From: Coptis chinensis
Taxonomy: Eukaryota; Streptophyta; Magnoliopsida; Ranunculales; Ranunculaceae
DNA: 64,000 nucleotides
Direction: 5' to 3'
NCBI GenBank assembly: GCA_015680905.1
Contig: CM027380.1
Coordinates: 108,114,501-108,178,500, forward strand
This document shows positions 11,201-22,438 of the stretch, piece after piece (the first letter of the stretch is position 1; the number at the start of each line of letters is the position of its first letter). The notes under the pieces are model-generated. The model ran no database searches. It saw nothing but the letters and a program-made list of their open reading frames with translations, and had not been told where the DNA came from. Position numbers and translations under genes: made by a program.

Positions 11201-14200
11201 AGGTATGCACGGATGTCTGTGCATACCAAGTATCACAGTAAACTTGTATGCACGGTTGTCTGTGCGTATCTTCATAATACCCAACAATAAATTCAATCTC
11301 GAATTACTCAAAAAACTCAATTCTTTGACAAACTCAACAAAATCTAAGTTAAATTGAGATGAAATCCAACAGAGAAAGTAGAGTTGGTTCTAATATAAGC
11401 TAAATTGAGATGAAATCCAACAAAATCTATTAAAAAATAGAGAATGGTAAAATGGAAAGAGCGAAACATAAAAAAGTCAAGTCAGTCCTTATTAATAATT
11501 AAAACGTGGTCATACCCGAAAAAAATGTCCTTATCAATGGTTTCAAAACCCGGCGGTCCTAGACTACGTTTAAAATTGTAAATTGTAAATTGGGCCTTTT
11601 GGCTTATTTCTTGTTAGGCTTATTGGGCTTTTATGTATGTTACTACACTTTTGGACTAGTTATTAGGCCCCATGAGCATTGTAGTCTTTTGATTAGTCTT
11701 AAGATTGAATGGTGCCCACTAAAAGACACCATACGACTAAGACCAGACAAAAGTCTACGATGGTCCAGGGGACTAATAACTAGTCTAAATCACCAGTAAC
11801 ATACACAAAGCCCAATAAGCCTACCGGGTGCCTACGGGGTGCCCTTGTTTTTTGCTCGGTAAAAGCTGACTTAATTTATGAAGGCCAATAGGTGCTCATA
11901 TCTCTAAGCAAATCTCCCTGGCAAAACATAGATCTTTTTAAAATCCAAGTTAAGAGAATTGCAGCTCATAGTTTTCCGCCTTCACCCAAATAAATAAATG
12001 TTACAGTAGGAATCCTACTTTTCTAATCCAAATCAAGACACACAAGCGAACAATTATAAGAAATGAAGGGGGGCTATGTACAAGACTTGATCTTACTTTA
12101 GTTCAATCATTTTCTTGAGATAGTTCTGAGTGTAAACACTTCAAAAATTCTAAACGAAAAAATTTTACTCAATGTTCTTCGTGTGCTTCTAATAAAACTG
12201 CAAAGAAATCACACTATCAACACGGAATAAACCGCAATCAAATTTTGGACCCTAGCTATTCATAGCCAATCAAATTTAGGTGATCCTCCATGTGTTTTGT
12301 ATCTATGCGATGGTTACATCAGATAGAGTTTTATAATCTAGCAAGCGTACTAATGAAGAATAGGAATGCCAAAGTTATAGAAGTCGCGAGGTTACCATTT
12401 TCCACTCTGGATCAATATCCATTGCAGTATTGAGGAATTCTTTATCCAAGAAAGGCACACGAGCCTCTAATCCCCAAGCTGATGTTGATTTGTTAGCCCT
12501 CAAGCAATCATATAGATGAAGAGATTTGATCTGACTAGGCATAAAAGCAACCATATAAGTTTGAAGCAAATTTTATAAGAAGAGCTTCACATCATTATGA
12601 ATAGCAATGAGAAGCGCAAGCTCCAAACAAATGCAGAGGGACAAAGGCATTGTACGGCATGTGATACCTTTCTGCATAATTCTTGGTGAAATTCCTCCTT
12701 GTTAGGAGCCTTGTGAAAATACAAGTAGCCACCAAAAATTTCGTCTGATCCTTCCCCTGAAAGAACCATTTTTACACCTGACGATTTTATTTTTCGAGAC
12801 ATCAAAAACATCGGAGTGCTGGCCCTAATTGTGGTCACATCATAGGTCTCAATGTGGTAAATGACTTCCTCAAGTGCGTCTAGGCCCTCCTGGTAAAGTA
12901 AATTGCAGCCTTGTCACTAATCTGTAGTACAGAAGATTGGACCACTGTCAAAAGGATTTGTATTACCTGGACGGTGAAATGGAACTCATGGTGACGAGTA
13001 CCAATATAATCTGCAACTTCCCTGGCAGCTTTGAGATCAGGAGAGCCCTGACAAGAATCATGCATGAGAAAAGAGGCATTAAATAAAAATTACTGGTAAG
13101 GTAAACCATTACTTACATCTTTCATACAAACACAAAACTACTCTCAATTCTAAACCAATCAATAAAACATCAAAAACTGCCAACACAGCCCCACCAGCTC
13201 CTTTTCTCAAATTCTACAGTTGCAAGAAATTCATAGAGATTTAAACATTCTAGACTTTACTCCAATACATACTGCCTCACATTTTCTGAAAGTCCTATGC
13301 ATAAGGCATGGGGGGAGCAGAAATGAGCATGAAGTTGCACCAAAGATCAACATCAACAATACCTTAATACAGTTGTAACCCCTAAAATATTTTACTTAAG
13401 ACAGACAGTATAAATGTGCATGTCAAAGTTCTATGTTCACAAAACTTACTTGAGTACATCTTAAACATACTGTCAAAGTACTTTAATTTCATACATAATA
13501 CATAATGAAGATTTTTCTAGTACAATGCGTATGGCATGCAAAAAAAAGGGGAAGTATAAAAACCTTTAAACCAACGCAAAAGGTATGCAGCTGTGATCCC
13601 CACTGACTAGCAACTTTGGATTCTTTCAAATGGCGAGAAGCCACAGCAGCAACAAGTGATGAGTCAAGTCCTCCTGATAAAAGAACACCAAATGGTACAT
13701 CTGTCATAAGTCTCTTAATGACAGCCTGCAAGAGTTAGGAGCAACAAAATCAATATAAAAGTTCCTCCATCAATACAAAATCTATACTAACCAGCCAAGG
13801 GACAAACCAACCATATTTCAATGAAACTTTTCATCAGATGACTGAAAACAAATGTTCTTCAGAGTGGAAGTTTCAAGGTGAAAAACTGAAGATAAAATCA
13901 ACAACTTCGCAAGGGGATTACAGATCTGTTGCATGGGGATGTTTTCGTGGCTTGATTTTTTTTTTCTTTAAAAATAAATAAAAATAAAATAAATATTTAA
14001 GAAAAAGAAGCAAATACAAAAATTGACAGATCTGTAATCCCCCATTAATAACCCCACCCCCATTTTAAAGGAGAGTTCATCAATGTATAAAATTCATGAG
14101 TTCAAAGCATGCCTTCTCAAAGGTCTCGCGCAAAACTAAAGGATTGTAAGGAGTGGATGGTATGGACTCCAAATACCAGGAGGGGTTGTACCATCTTCTC

Positions 14201-15942
14201 AGTTCCCCTGCATACACAACCTCAAAAGTTAAATGCGAAAAGGAATTAATAATCATGAAAAACAACAAGGAAAGAGGAAAGAAAATTAAAAAAGAACGAT
14301 AGAGAAAACCATTTATTATAAATTAAGTTTTCATTTCAATTGAACCAAAAATTTTGTACATAGCAAACCAAGGCATCCCTCAGTGGTAGGCTTTTGCAAG
14401 ATCCCATTACAAGAGACTAACATTGCTATTTACCCCACAAGAGAATTCCAATTCCATATCAAATCATGACAACCCACATTCCAAAAACCAATATCCCCCT
14501 AGACCAGTCATACAAGAGAATCATACGAGTATATCTGCCCTTATTTTCTAAAAGCCTCTAGTTGCACTCCTTCCAAAGAACCCACATAGTTGCTATTGGA
14601 ACATGGTTAGCTAGCCACTTAGCCCTTGTCGACAAAGGACTATGTATAAATTAATGTCAGTGTCCAATCATATAATATCCATCATTTTGATATGTAATAC
14701 ACTATTCTTTCTTAAGCAACAAAACTCCAATTATTTTCATTCTCTCACAAAAGCATCTTAAGTGAAGCTGATGGTTTGACATTTGCATTTGAAAACAGAA
14801 CTGACCACAAAAGCAATCCTGTAACTTTCAAAGTTTACTTGACATTTTACACAGTATAGCAACAAACATAAAGATGTTCTTAAGAGAATAAACTTAACAT
14901 GTAGCCTAACGACTTTGTTATTAGATATATCATTAGAGAAATGCTATAGTGCAATTATCTTCCAAACTGAGAAATCAAAGTAATCTATTTAACTGGAAAA
15001 GGATGTTTTAGCAATATCTAGCTTTGCACAATATGTAGCATACCAGTTTTACTAGAATATATATGTCCTGGAAGAAAGGACTTGAAACGTTCACAATCAT
15101 CACTGAGAGCTTTCATCTCTGAAGCAAACCAAGTCGATCCTGAAAAAGAAGAAAACATATGGAAAGAACGTCATGCAGCAAACCTGGAACATAAATGAGT
15201 CCAAGTAAAGCATTAAGGCATATATCCCCGAACAAGTTGTCAAAAGCAATATAGAACATTATTTATATGGCAAAAAAAAAGGTAGATACCATCAAGACCC
15301 CAGCCCATGTATAGCGGTGTAATTCCAATAGCATCTCGAGCAGCAATGAAAGTGTTGTCACGGGTGTCAAGTAGAACAAAGGAGAACATACCATCCAACA
15401 TGTGCACAAAATCTTGTCCATATTCTTCATACTGTTGCATATAAAAATGAGCAAATTACAAGTATATAACAAGAGTAGTAAGCAGAACTTACAAGGTGGG
15501 AAATGACTTCACAATCACTTCCAGTTAGGAATGTGTGAGATTTCAGCTTCAACCTCAATTCTTCATGGTTATAAATCTCCCCATTCACCTATTATATATT
15601 AAGTAATTAATAAAGATGAATTCTTTGGTAAAAAAAAATAAAAATAAAATATATATACCGTGACTACGATGGATTTGTTTTCATTGTAAAGAGGTTGATC
15701 TCCGGAAGTAGGATCAACGATAGCCAAACGTTGGTGAGCCAAATAACAATCTTGGTAACAATGTAACCCGCTCCAATCTGGGCCTCTATGTTTCAACCTA
15801 TTTAAACAAAAATGTATAAATGAATTTCTTTTAATAAATGAAATGAATTTTACTTATTTTACCTTCGGGATAACTCGATGATTCTAGAACGTTTGGCTTG
15901 TGAGCTGTCGCTGCAACCGAACACTGCTAATATTCCACACAT
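8227..15942 (-). CDS. ASN2: Asparagine synthetase (glutamine-hydrolysing)
   Basis: Makes asparagine and glutamate from aspartate, glutamine and ATP in the cytosol, central to plant nitrogen transport. Fourteen exons (5' to 3'): 15942-15863, 15797-15659, 15588-15493, 15431-15290, 15139-15044, 14207-14113, 13725-13564, 13047-12967, 12889-12668, 12530-12396, 9253-9173, 9058-8972, 8763-8656, 8409-8227. All phases agree and give 568 residues, close to the usual size. It starts MCGILAVFG, so Cys2 is the exposed glutaminase nucleophile. The ATP pyrophosphatase motif SGGLDSS is at 233-239 and VLSGEGSDE at 339-347. N-terminal [12 protein letters not shown] and [20 protein letters not shown] fit the ASN2/ASN3 class better than dark-induced ASN1, so the symbol is by class. 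Intron 6 uses a GC donor. Intron 10 (9254-12395) is swollen by repeats. No damage seen. Confidence 0.95.
9911..10015. mobile_element. Short MITE-like derivative in ASN intron 10
   Basis: It begins TAGGCATATTGG and ends TATTATGCCTA, a short inverted repeat. Its body (GGACTAGTTATTAGGTCCCA) matches 11615-11720. It looks like an internally deleted relative of the element at 11615-11823. Confidence 0.5.
10120..11555. mobile_element. Repeat element with GTATGCAC hairpins
   Basis: Left part (CTCCCAAGGACAATAGTTG, near 10176) and right part (AAAAAGTCAAGTCAGTCCTT, near 11470) both reappear, inverted, in a shorter copy at about 54340-54835. The interior carries the palindromic array at 11013-11276. The family is unknown and exact ends are not resolved, since similarity between the copies fades at both edges. 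It sits inside intron 10 of the asparagine synthetase gene. Confidence 0.6.
11013..11276. repeat. Array of GGTATGCAC/GTGCATACC palindromes
   Basis: At least five ~26-nt units have the form GGTATGCACA, 6-7 nt loop, TGTGCATACC (for example near 11013, 11067, 11129, 11171, 11202 and 11250). Each can fold into a hairpin, and neighbouring units can pair with each other. Confidence 0.75.
11615..11823. mobile_element. Foldback MITE in ASN intron 10
   Basis: It begins TAGGCTTATTGGGCTTTTAT, and its end is the inverted counterpart (AAAGCCCAATAAGCCTA, ending 11823). Arms of about 60 bp pair imperfectly. No clear target duplication is seen. Confidence 0.65.
13726..14112 (-). other. GC-AG intron 6 of asparagine synthetase
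   Basis: The exon ends ...GAGAAG and the intron begins GCATGC, read on the minus strand. It ends TTGCAG before GCTGTCATT. The reading frame FEK-AVIK fits the conserved protein only if the GC donor is used. No GT donor nearby keeps the frame. Confidence 0.8.
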
Positions 15943-18040
15943 GACTAATGTACACTAATGTAGAGAGTGAAGAATGAGTTTAAAAACAATAGTCACGTGG
16001 TGACATTCTACTTTCCTTTTCGGATCTTATATACACTTTTTGTCTTGTTATGCAATACAGAACACACTCTCTTATTGACTGCCGGGCAAAGTCAATGTCG
16101 CCTATATGCACACTTTATGTTTACTCGGTTACTTCCCTAATAATTTCACTGGAAATCTTAATCAGTCCTATGCCAAAGGTTTGAACCACATAAGCTAGAA
16201 CTCCGGAAGGGGCAACCTAGAGACTGGTATAAAAGGTCCTGGTCTATATTCATGTTAGATTTGGATATCATGAAGATCATTCTCTGTAAAATTACCAGTG
16301 GAGCGCTCATTACCTGTTGTATGATAACTTGCTTTTCCATATGAAAATCCCAGAAGCAACCAAAAATGGGGTCTGGCATTCATAAGAGGATATTCATAAT
16401 CAGGGTCCTCTTCAACTAACAATTTCACCGCCTCAAGTTGCCGGTTAGTTATGCACAGATTTCTGGATAGGTTTTACCGCTTAAAAAATAAATAAATAAA
16501 TAAAATCTTATTGGTGTTTGTTACATCCTAAAAATTGCAAGTCGCCCTCATTTTTTTGGTACTTCCAAATTTAGTTTTTAAACATCTCTTCAAACACTTT
16601 TAACCCATATATAATATAACTAGTCGTTTTGCTATTTAATAACGAGTAAAGAGCTACCAGTCCAATAGAACTTGTTATGATAGAGCGTCTCACAATTTTA
16701 ATCTTGGCTTTAGAGGTCGCATTGTAGAACCCCTCATTTAGAGGTCCTCAATATCATGTTTGTCCTTATCTTAACCTCTAAAATGTTGATGTGGCCCTCT
16801 ATTTTGAGGGTTGAGGGCCTACATTGGTGATGCCCTAATGATCATTTCGATTTTGTCTCAAATGTATTTTAGTGTGTTTTTATGTATTATATAGCCTAGT
16901 TAGTATGATGTTTGATGATTTGGATTTGCATTTTAGGGTTTATATGTTGACATGTCATTATTTGTTTGCTCAAGAATCAATCTGATGGTATTTAGAGGCA
17001 ATTTAATTTCCAATTAGATTTAATTTTTGGTACTTGTTATGGCAAATCCGTGAAGATTAGTCGCTAGTATGACATTACGCGCCATACTAAACTTCCACAT
17101 GTCCTCAAGACATATGTCTCTGTTAGTAATAGTTGTAGAATGTGGGAATTTATTAGAAAGGTTTTGCTTCGGATAAATTTGAAGTGTACAACTCTTCTAA
17201 AAAAGGAAGTATACTCCGTGTGTACTATGGAGAAGGCTAGTTGTAGGTTTTTGGAAAGAAGTAAAATGATGTTATGTGGTTTGTTACATGATGAATTTGA
17301 AAGGACTACTGCAACTGTTTTAGGTTCAAAAGTGATAATGAGAATGTTAACAATTGGTTTTTTTTTTTCTTCTTGTTGTACGTAAGTAGCTTATAGGTCT
17401 ATTTACTTATTTAGTTATAATTTGTTCTGTTTCTATTTTATTCTTTCAAGTAATGTTGAAGTTGTTGATTGGTATCGATCTATACTATAAACTGCCAGGC
17501 GAATGCAATCTTTGGAGATTATAGTCACTTAGTCACCTGACTTCTTTTTAAGTAGTTTGAGTTTATGTAAATAATATTTCTCGAAGGCAATCCCAGTGGT
17601 CATTGTATGCATTGCATTAATGTCTTGTGGTTTTATACCCTTATATATGGAAGCATCTTGAAACTAGTGATAGAGATTGTTCTCTCTCGTAGTCCATTTA
17701 ATAATTTATTGGTTTCAAGAAGGTAGGCTTAGATTTTCTGGCCATTCCGCTAGAACTCAATTATAGCATATTCTCAAGTTGTAATCACTCATTCTGCCAT
17801 TGAAAAATATTGATTGTTCAGCTAGTAAGCATTATTCTTGTCTAGTAGATAATCCATGTGAGGTTCTTTCTCTTGTGTATTTTTAAGCAATTTTTAAATT
17901 TTATATCTATTTGGTTCCTCATGTGTTTTGTAATTGTAACATGTTGTGGAAGTTTGATTAATACCAATTCCGCTATAACATATTGTAATTATGGTTCTCT
18001 AGAGGGATATTAACTAATATGATGTTGAGCCGAATGTTTG
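15943..18040. other. ASN upstream region and AT-rich intergenic DNA
   Basis: The promoter and 5' leader of the minus-strand asparagine synthetase should lie just beyond 15943. Further out only one gene relic is seen (16376-16443). The open frame near 17140-17385 has no recognisable family. The rest is AT-rich. Confidence 0.4.
16376..16443 (-). pseudogene. Possible ankyrin-repeat fragment
   Basis: Minus-strand translation gives QLEAVKLLVEEDPDYEYPLM, which resembles the second helix and following loop of a plant ACD6/ITN1-type ankyrin repeat. The frame then continues without ankyrin character. Too short to be sure. Confidence 0.3.
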
Positions 18041-20366
18041 AAAGTACACTATAATTAACTTCGACCTTTTAAATTATACCAACCTTTTATCTACCACTAA
18101 ATACCCTTGATTATATATTAAAATAAAATATTCAATGCCTTTAAAAATGACTATTATGTCATTTTGACTTTTATTTTCATTTATACCCTTGAGTTATAAC
18201 ACACTCACAAAGGAGTTTCGTGTAAATTCAGATTGAAAACCAAATTCACACACTATATGACTATATGAATTGTACGCCTATATTTATTAGTCATAAATTA
18301 AGACTTAAATTACCATAAATATACTAATCCTTTCCCTTTTCATCTCCCTCTCAATCTCTACGTATCCCACCTTTTATTCTTGCATATATGTAGCATGTTG
18401 AAAAGAGAAACACGAGGACGCCAAGGATCTACTGGTTCGTGCTATTGTTAGACCAACCATCTTTTTCTTCTTCTCTTATTCTCTCTCCCAAATCACCTCT
18501 AATTTGCTATCTCTTAAAAAAACTAAAACAGAAAGCCAAAAAAAAAAAAAAAAAAAACAACAACAAACATATATCCCTGATTGTCTTTCTACTTCCGATT
18601 ATCATTAGAAGTAAAGCAAAAAAAAACAAAAACAAAAACTCGGTTTCAAAATGTATTATATTTCTCCTGTATTTGATTACTTGATTTCGCATCTCTTCAT
18701 CCTCTTCGTTAATGTTTTTTTTTCATCAAGACTGGGTGTGAATAAAAATGATTCTCCTGAGAAAAGGTTAGTTTTATGCTCAATTCGATGCTTGAGAGGT
18801 TTTGAGTTTTGTGAGATTTCATTGTTGGGGTTTGGTTTTGTCATGTTTTGGTCAGTGGGTTTTGCTGGAACTTGCTTTCACAATGCTACATCAGCATCTG
18901 TTACACTTTTATTTATAAGGTTGGTAACTCAGACAACAATATAACAGACACAAGGCTAAACAGGCAGTAAAATTGGGCAGAGAACATCACTAACCCAATG
19001 CAGATTTCGAATCTTCGAAGCGAGACGGACAAGCAGCATCGATCACATAAATTACAGCATGTGCCTCATCATAATATTTTTCCCAAATTGTGCGCATGAG
19101 ACCAACCTTTCAATGCAAATTTATGCATCACAATAATAGAAGTTAAGTGACCTACAAACTTGCGGGGAGGAGCTTATGTCGCTTACACGGCCACCTAAAT
19201 CCCAAAACACAAGCTTTGTTTTGATGCTTCTACGACCAATGTTAATGCCAACCGTGGGGACTATTCGATCGGGGAAACCCTCCAAGTTTGAATACAATGC
19301 CTTCAATTTCTCTAACAATGTTCGAAACACCGGATCCACGATGAGTAAGCGTGAACATTCTAGAAAACATGGCGCACCACTTGAGCAACTCATATTGAAA
19401 AGGAATCTACTACAAAGACATAATTAAAAAGAGAAAAGTACAACATACACTTTCGCTTTAAAATCAGGTCACACATATCGTGTAAAGAGATACATAACTA
19501 TCACATTATGATGCAAACCGGGTGTAGCTTTTCTTCCGGAAAATATGTCATTACAACGTAACTATTAGATGAGAAAATTTTACATAACTGAAGCAAATCA
19601 AGTCTAAGCATGAAATATCACATTTCACAATTGAGAAAAGGCTCTTTAATGTCAATGAAGAAATGCGATCAACACCAATCGACAATCTAGACATAAAGAT
19701 GTGGATTCTTTGAGTTTGGGAGTCGGTTTGCCAAACTGTTTCTCGGGCAGTCATAGCTTGGGTGAAGCCGTTCATCACTATCAAACCAAGAGGAATCAAG
19801 TACATCCACTGCAACAAAAGAGGGAACAAAAGGAGAGGAAAGGAAAATGAGGTTTAGAACTAAATAAACTGAAAATTCAAAAGAACCTGCCTAAATAAAT
19901 TTTAAAAAATCTCCAAACCATTCAAAAGAACCGAGTTGGCAACTTTGAATGGTTGCTAACAATAGCACGAACCAGTAGATCCTTGGCGTCCTCGTGTTTC
20001 TTTTTCAACATGTTACATATCTGCAAGAATAAAAGGTGGGATACATAGAGATTGAGAGGGAGACGAAAAGGGAAAGGATTAGTATATTTATGGTAATTTA
20101 AGTCTTAATTTATGACTAATAAATATAGGCGTACAATTCATATAGTCATATAGTGCGTGCATTTGGTTTTCAACCTGAATTTACACGAAATTCCTTTGTG
20201 AGTGTGTTATAACTTAAGGGTATAAATGGAAATAAAAGTCGAAATGACGGAATAGTCTTTTTTAAAGGCATTGAATATGAATATTTTAATATATAATCAA
20301 GGGTATTTAGTGGTAGATAAAAGGTTGGTCTAATTTAAAAGGTCATGTTAATTATAATGTACTTTA
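18041..20366. mobile_element. Long-inverted-repeat element with captured exons
   Basis: Bases 18041-~18460 are the inverted copy of ~19950-20366: for example AAAGTACACTATAATTAAC against TGTACTTT...at the far end, and GATCTACTGGTTCGTGCTAT (18427-18446) against its complement at 19961-19980. Arms of about 410 bp align by eye along their whole length with scattered differences. The ~1.5 kb between them holds ARFRP1-like exons. Long arms and cargo suggest a Pack-MULE or foldback element. A 9-bp target duplication was looked for and not found, so the class is uncertain. Confidence 0.75.
18995..19321 (-). pseudogene. ARFRP1-like small GTPase fragment
   Basis: Two minus-strand exons are recognisable: about 19321-19191 (LLEKLKALYSNLEG, then DRIVPTVGINIG and KLVFWDLGG) and 19106-18995 (GLMRTIWEKYYDEAHAVIYV, ending DAACPSRFEDSKSAL). 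These correspond to switch I, the G3 motif WDLGG and the following helices of the Golgi GTPase ARFRP1/ARL family. The first exon(s) with the P-loop GxxxxGKT, and the later NKxD region, are missing. The two exons are separated by an intron with an acceptable acceptor (AAAG). The piece lies between the long inverted repeats, so it was probably captured with its intron from genomic DNA. Confidence 0.75.
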
Positions 20367-20375
20367 CTAATAGAG

Positions 20376-20425
20376 ATATTAAAAAATTGACCCACATACC
20401 AAACATTTCATGACGAACGATAAAA
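20376..20425. repeat. Copy of the ASN 3'-flank 50-mer
   Basis: It matches 8158-8207 with two mismatches and starts 10 bp outside the right arm of the long-inverted-repeat element. Confidence 0.85.
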
Positions 20426-20693
20426 TCATATACAACAAAAATAAACAACTAATAGATGTAAGTAAGTAAATATTAACTCTTAAACAGTGTCTCACTGTCT
20501 CATACCTTGCTAAACAATCATAAAACTCGAGACACCACTATTTGTAAAAAAGTACAATGAATGAAAAAGATGTCCTAAAATTAAAATACCATCAAATAAC
20601 AGAAAATAAATATACTGAAGTGACCGATTTGATTTAAGACACTGAAATTGGAAAGCCAAGAATTGTGAATTATAACAAAAACCAATAATCTTA

Positions 20694-21126
20694 GGGTGCG
20701 TTTGTTTACCAGAAATCGGACTTGAGAAGTGGAATTAACTGGAATCCTTCGTGGACCACTCACTTTTGGCCTATTTGGAGACATAGAATCCAATAGAATT
20801 GGATTCTAAACGGATTCCAATTCCTTTTATTAAGTCTTTGACAGACCCCTATTAATCAAAAGGAATCCTAGATTATGGGAATCGGTTTTTTATTTATAAT
20901 CCGAAAATGGGGAAATAAACTAAAAATTGGAGTCTATTAGAGGATTCTATACGGCAACCAAACACATTAATTGAAGTAGGACTTGAATTCCGATGATTTC
21001 TAAACGTTTGCCAAATACACATTTTGTAAGTTGGAATCAAATTCTATTCTAATAGATTCCATTCCAATGGTTTCCTACTCCATTCTATTCCTAATTAGTT
21101 TCCAGTCTCAGTTGCCAAACACACTC
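20694..21126. mobile_element. Tourist-like (PIF/Harbinger) MITE
   Basis: The 433-bp element begins GGGTGCGTTTGTTTACC and ends GTTGCCAAACACACTC, inverted relatives of each other. It is flanked by TTA at 20691-20693 and 21127-21129, the target duplication used by PIF/Harbinger elements. It has no coding capacity. Confidence 0.8.
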
Positions 21127-21169
21127 TTAATTGAGTCGGAACGTCCACACGCCAATTAAAGGCTTGTCA

Positions 21170-21229
21170 GGCCCACTAAGGCCCATATTAGAAAAAGACA
21201 GTCGAGGTATAAATATTTTTCTAGGGTTT
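21170..21229 (+). promoter_or_regulatory. Housekeeping promoter with site II and telo-box
   Basis: Two GGCCCA motifs (near 21170 and 21180), a TATA box TATAAATA (21208-21215) and a telo-box TAGGGTTT (21222-21229) lie just before the RPB6 start. This mix is typical of plant genes for transcription and ribosome production. It may now also drive RRP36 downstream. Confidence 0.6.
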
Positions 21230-21248
21230 GAAAAGGCTTCTGAACGAC

Positions 21249-21964
21249 ATGGACATGGGGTTCGTTCTCTCTACTTATTGTAATTGTGTGTCGGTTGTTT
21301 TCTTTCAATGGGTTTTAACTTTTAAATGAATTTTAAGACTTTTACTTGTCACTTCAATCGTAATCCCAATTCCCAATACAGAATTTTAAAGTCTTAAGTT
21401 GTTTTGAACTAGATTTATATGGAAGTAAACATTGTAAGTTAATGTAGGTGATTATTAGTTGCTACTTGAACAAATATGGAATTCTAAGGTTTGTTGTTTC
21501 AGGTATGAGGATGAGCCAGTGGAGGCTGATATTGAGGTCAAAAATTTTTATTGCACTTGATTCTTGTCGAAATGCTTTTTCTGGATGATTCTTTATATTT
21601 GTTTGTGGGATTATCAGGAAGGAGTGGAGGAAGATGTTGAAAACAACAACAACAACAACGAAGACATACCTGATCCTTTGCTTGGAGACGATGAAGAAAA
21701 AGAGGAGCAGAAAACAGTACAAAAAGATCGTAAAACATCAAAATATATGACAAAGTATAAGCGTGCAAGAATCCTCGGGACCCGTGCTCTGCAGATTAGG
21801 TACACATTTGTTTCTTGGAATTAAGGTGTTCATGCTGTTTTGCATGGTTGGTTGATGGTTTTCCTAATAATAATTTTTGGTTGAACAGCATGAATGCTCC
21901 TGTGATGGTTGAGTTGGAGGGTGAAACTGATCCTCTCGAGGTAAATTTTTCTGAAAGCCTGTAA
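21249..21964 (+). pseudogene. NRPB6: RPB6 (RNA polymerase subunit), 3'-truncated
   Basis: RPB6 is shared by RNA polymerases I, II and III and helps hold the clamp. Four exons join in frame: 21249-21259, 21503-21536, 21618-21799 and 21889-21940. They encode MDMGYEDEPVEADIEEGVEE, an Asn run, [20 protein letters not shown], then SMNAPVMVELEGETDPLE. That is 93 codons of about 144. The usual last part (IAMKELRERKIPFTIRRYLP and beyond), which contacts the core, is absent before the next gene starts at 22439. Without splicing after 21940 the frame ends at 21964. The N-terminus is also short: the first ATG is MDMG, and an in-frame TAG lies upstream. All splice sites are intact, so the truncation is probably recent. 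Confidence 0.85.
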
Positions 21965-22438
21965 CTTAAAAAGAACCACAAATAAAGGGAATGGTTTAGC
22001 TGATAGCTTTTATTTGTGGTCTCTTTCGGTGCAATTCAGAGGTTAATGGAAGACGTTACCGAAGGACGTATCTTAAGATCATCCTTCTATTAGAGGTTTC
22101 TACTTGTACAATCATAAAAGCCAGAAACTCATATCTGAGGACTCCCAAGTCCCAGTAGGTCAATTGAAAAGTAAACTAAAATAGTATTCCAAAGATTTTA
22201 CTTTTTCATTCTGTAGTCTGGATCAGCCCGGATAAACCAAATCAAGTAACAACTGGGCATCATATCCATGGACCGCTATTATCATCACACCGCCCAATTT
22301 CACCCTAACGTCTTCAATAAGTAGTGCTCTACTCTCTTGAACTAGAACCAGTCTTTTTTTATTTCGACCCCAAAGTTGTAATTTTGGTTTACTAGTATAT
22401 ATACACTTTTTTTAATCAGGGTTAATTTTCTGTCATTA

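Noticed and set aside
12375..15796. Separate small genes on the minus strand
   Set aside because: Each open frame is an exon of asparagine synthetase read into its introns; exon phases join to one 568-residue protein.
18507..18692. Small membrane protein genes on both strands
   Set aside because: The frames come from poly-A/poly-T and AAAAC-rich runs and show no family features.
21249..21964. Intact RPB6 gene
   Set aside because: The last third of the protein is not found anywhere between 21.94 and 28.5 kb, and RRP36 begins at 22439.
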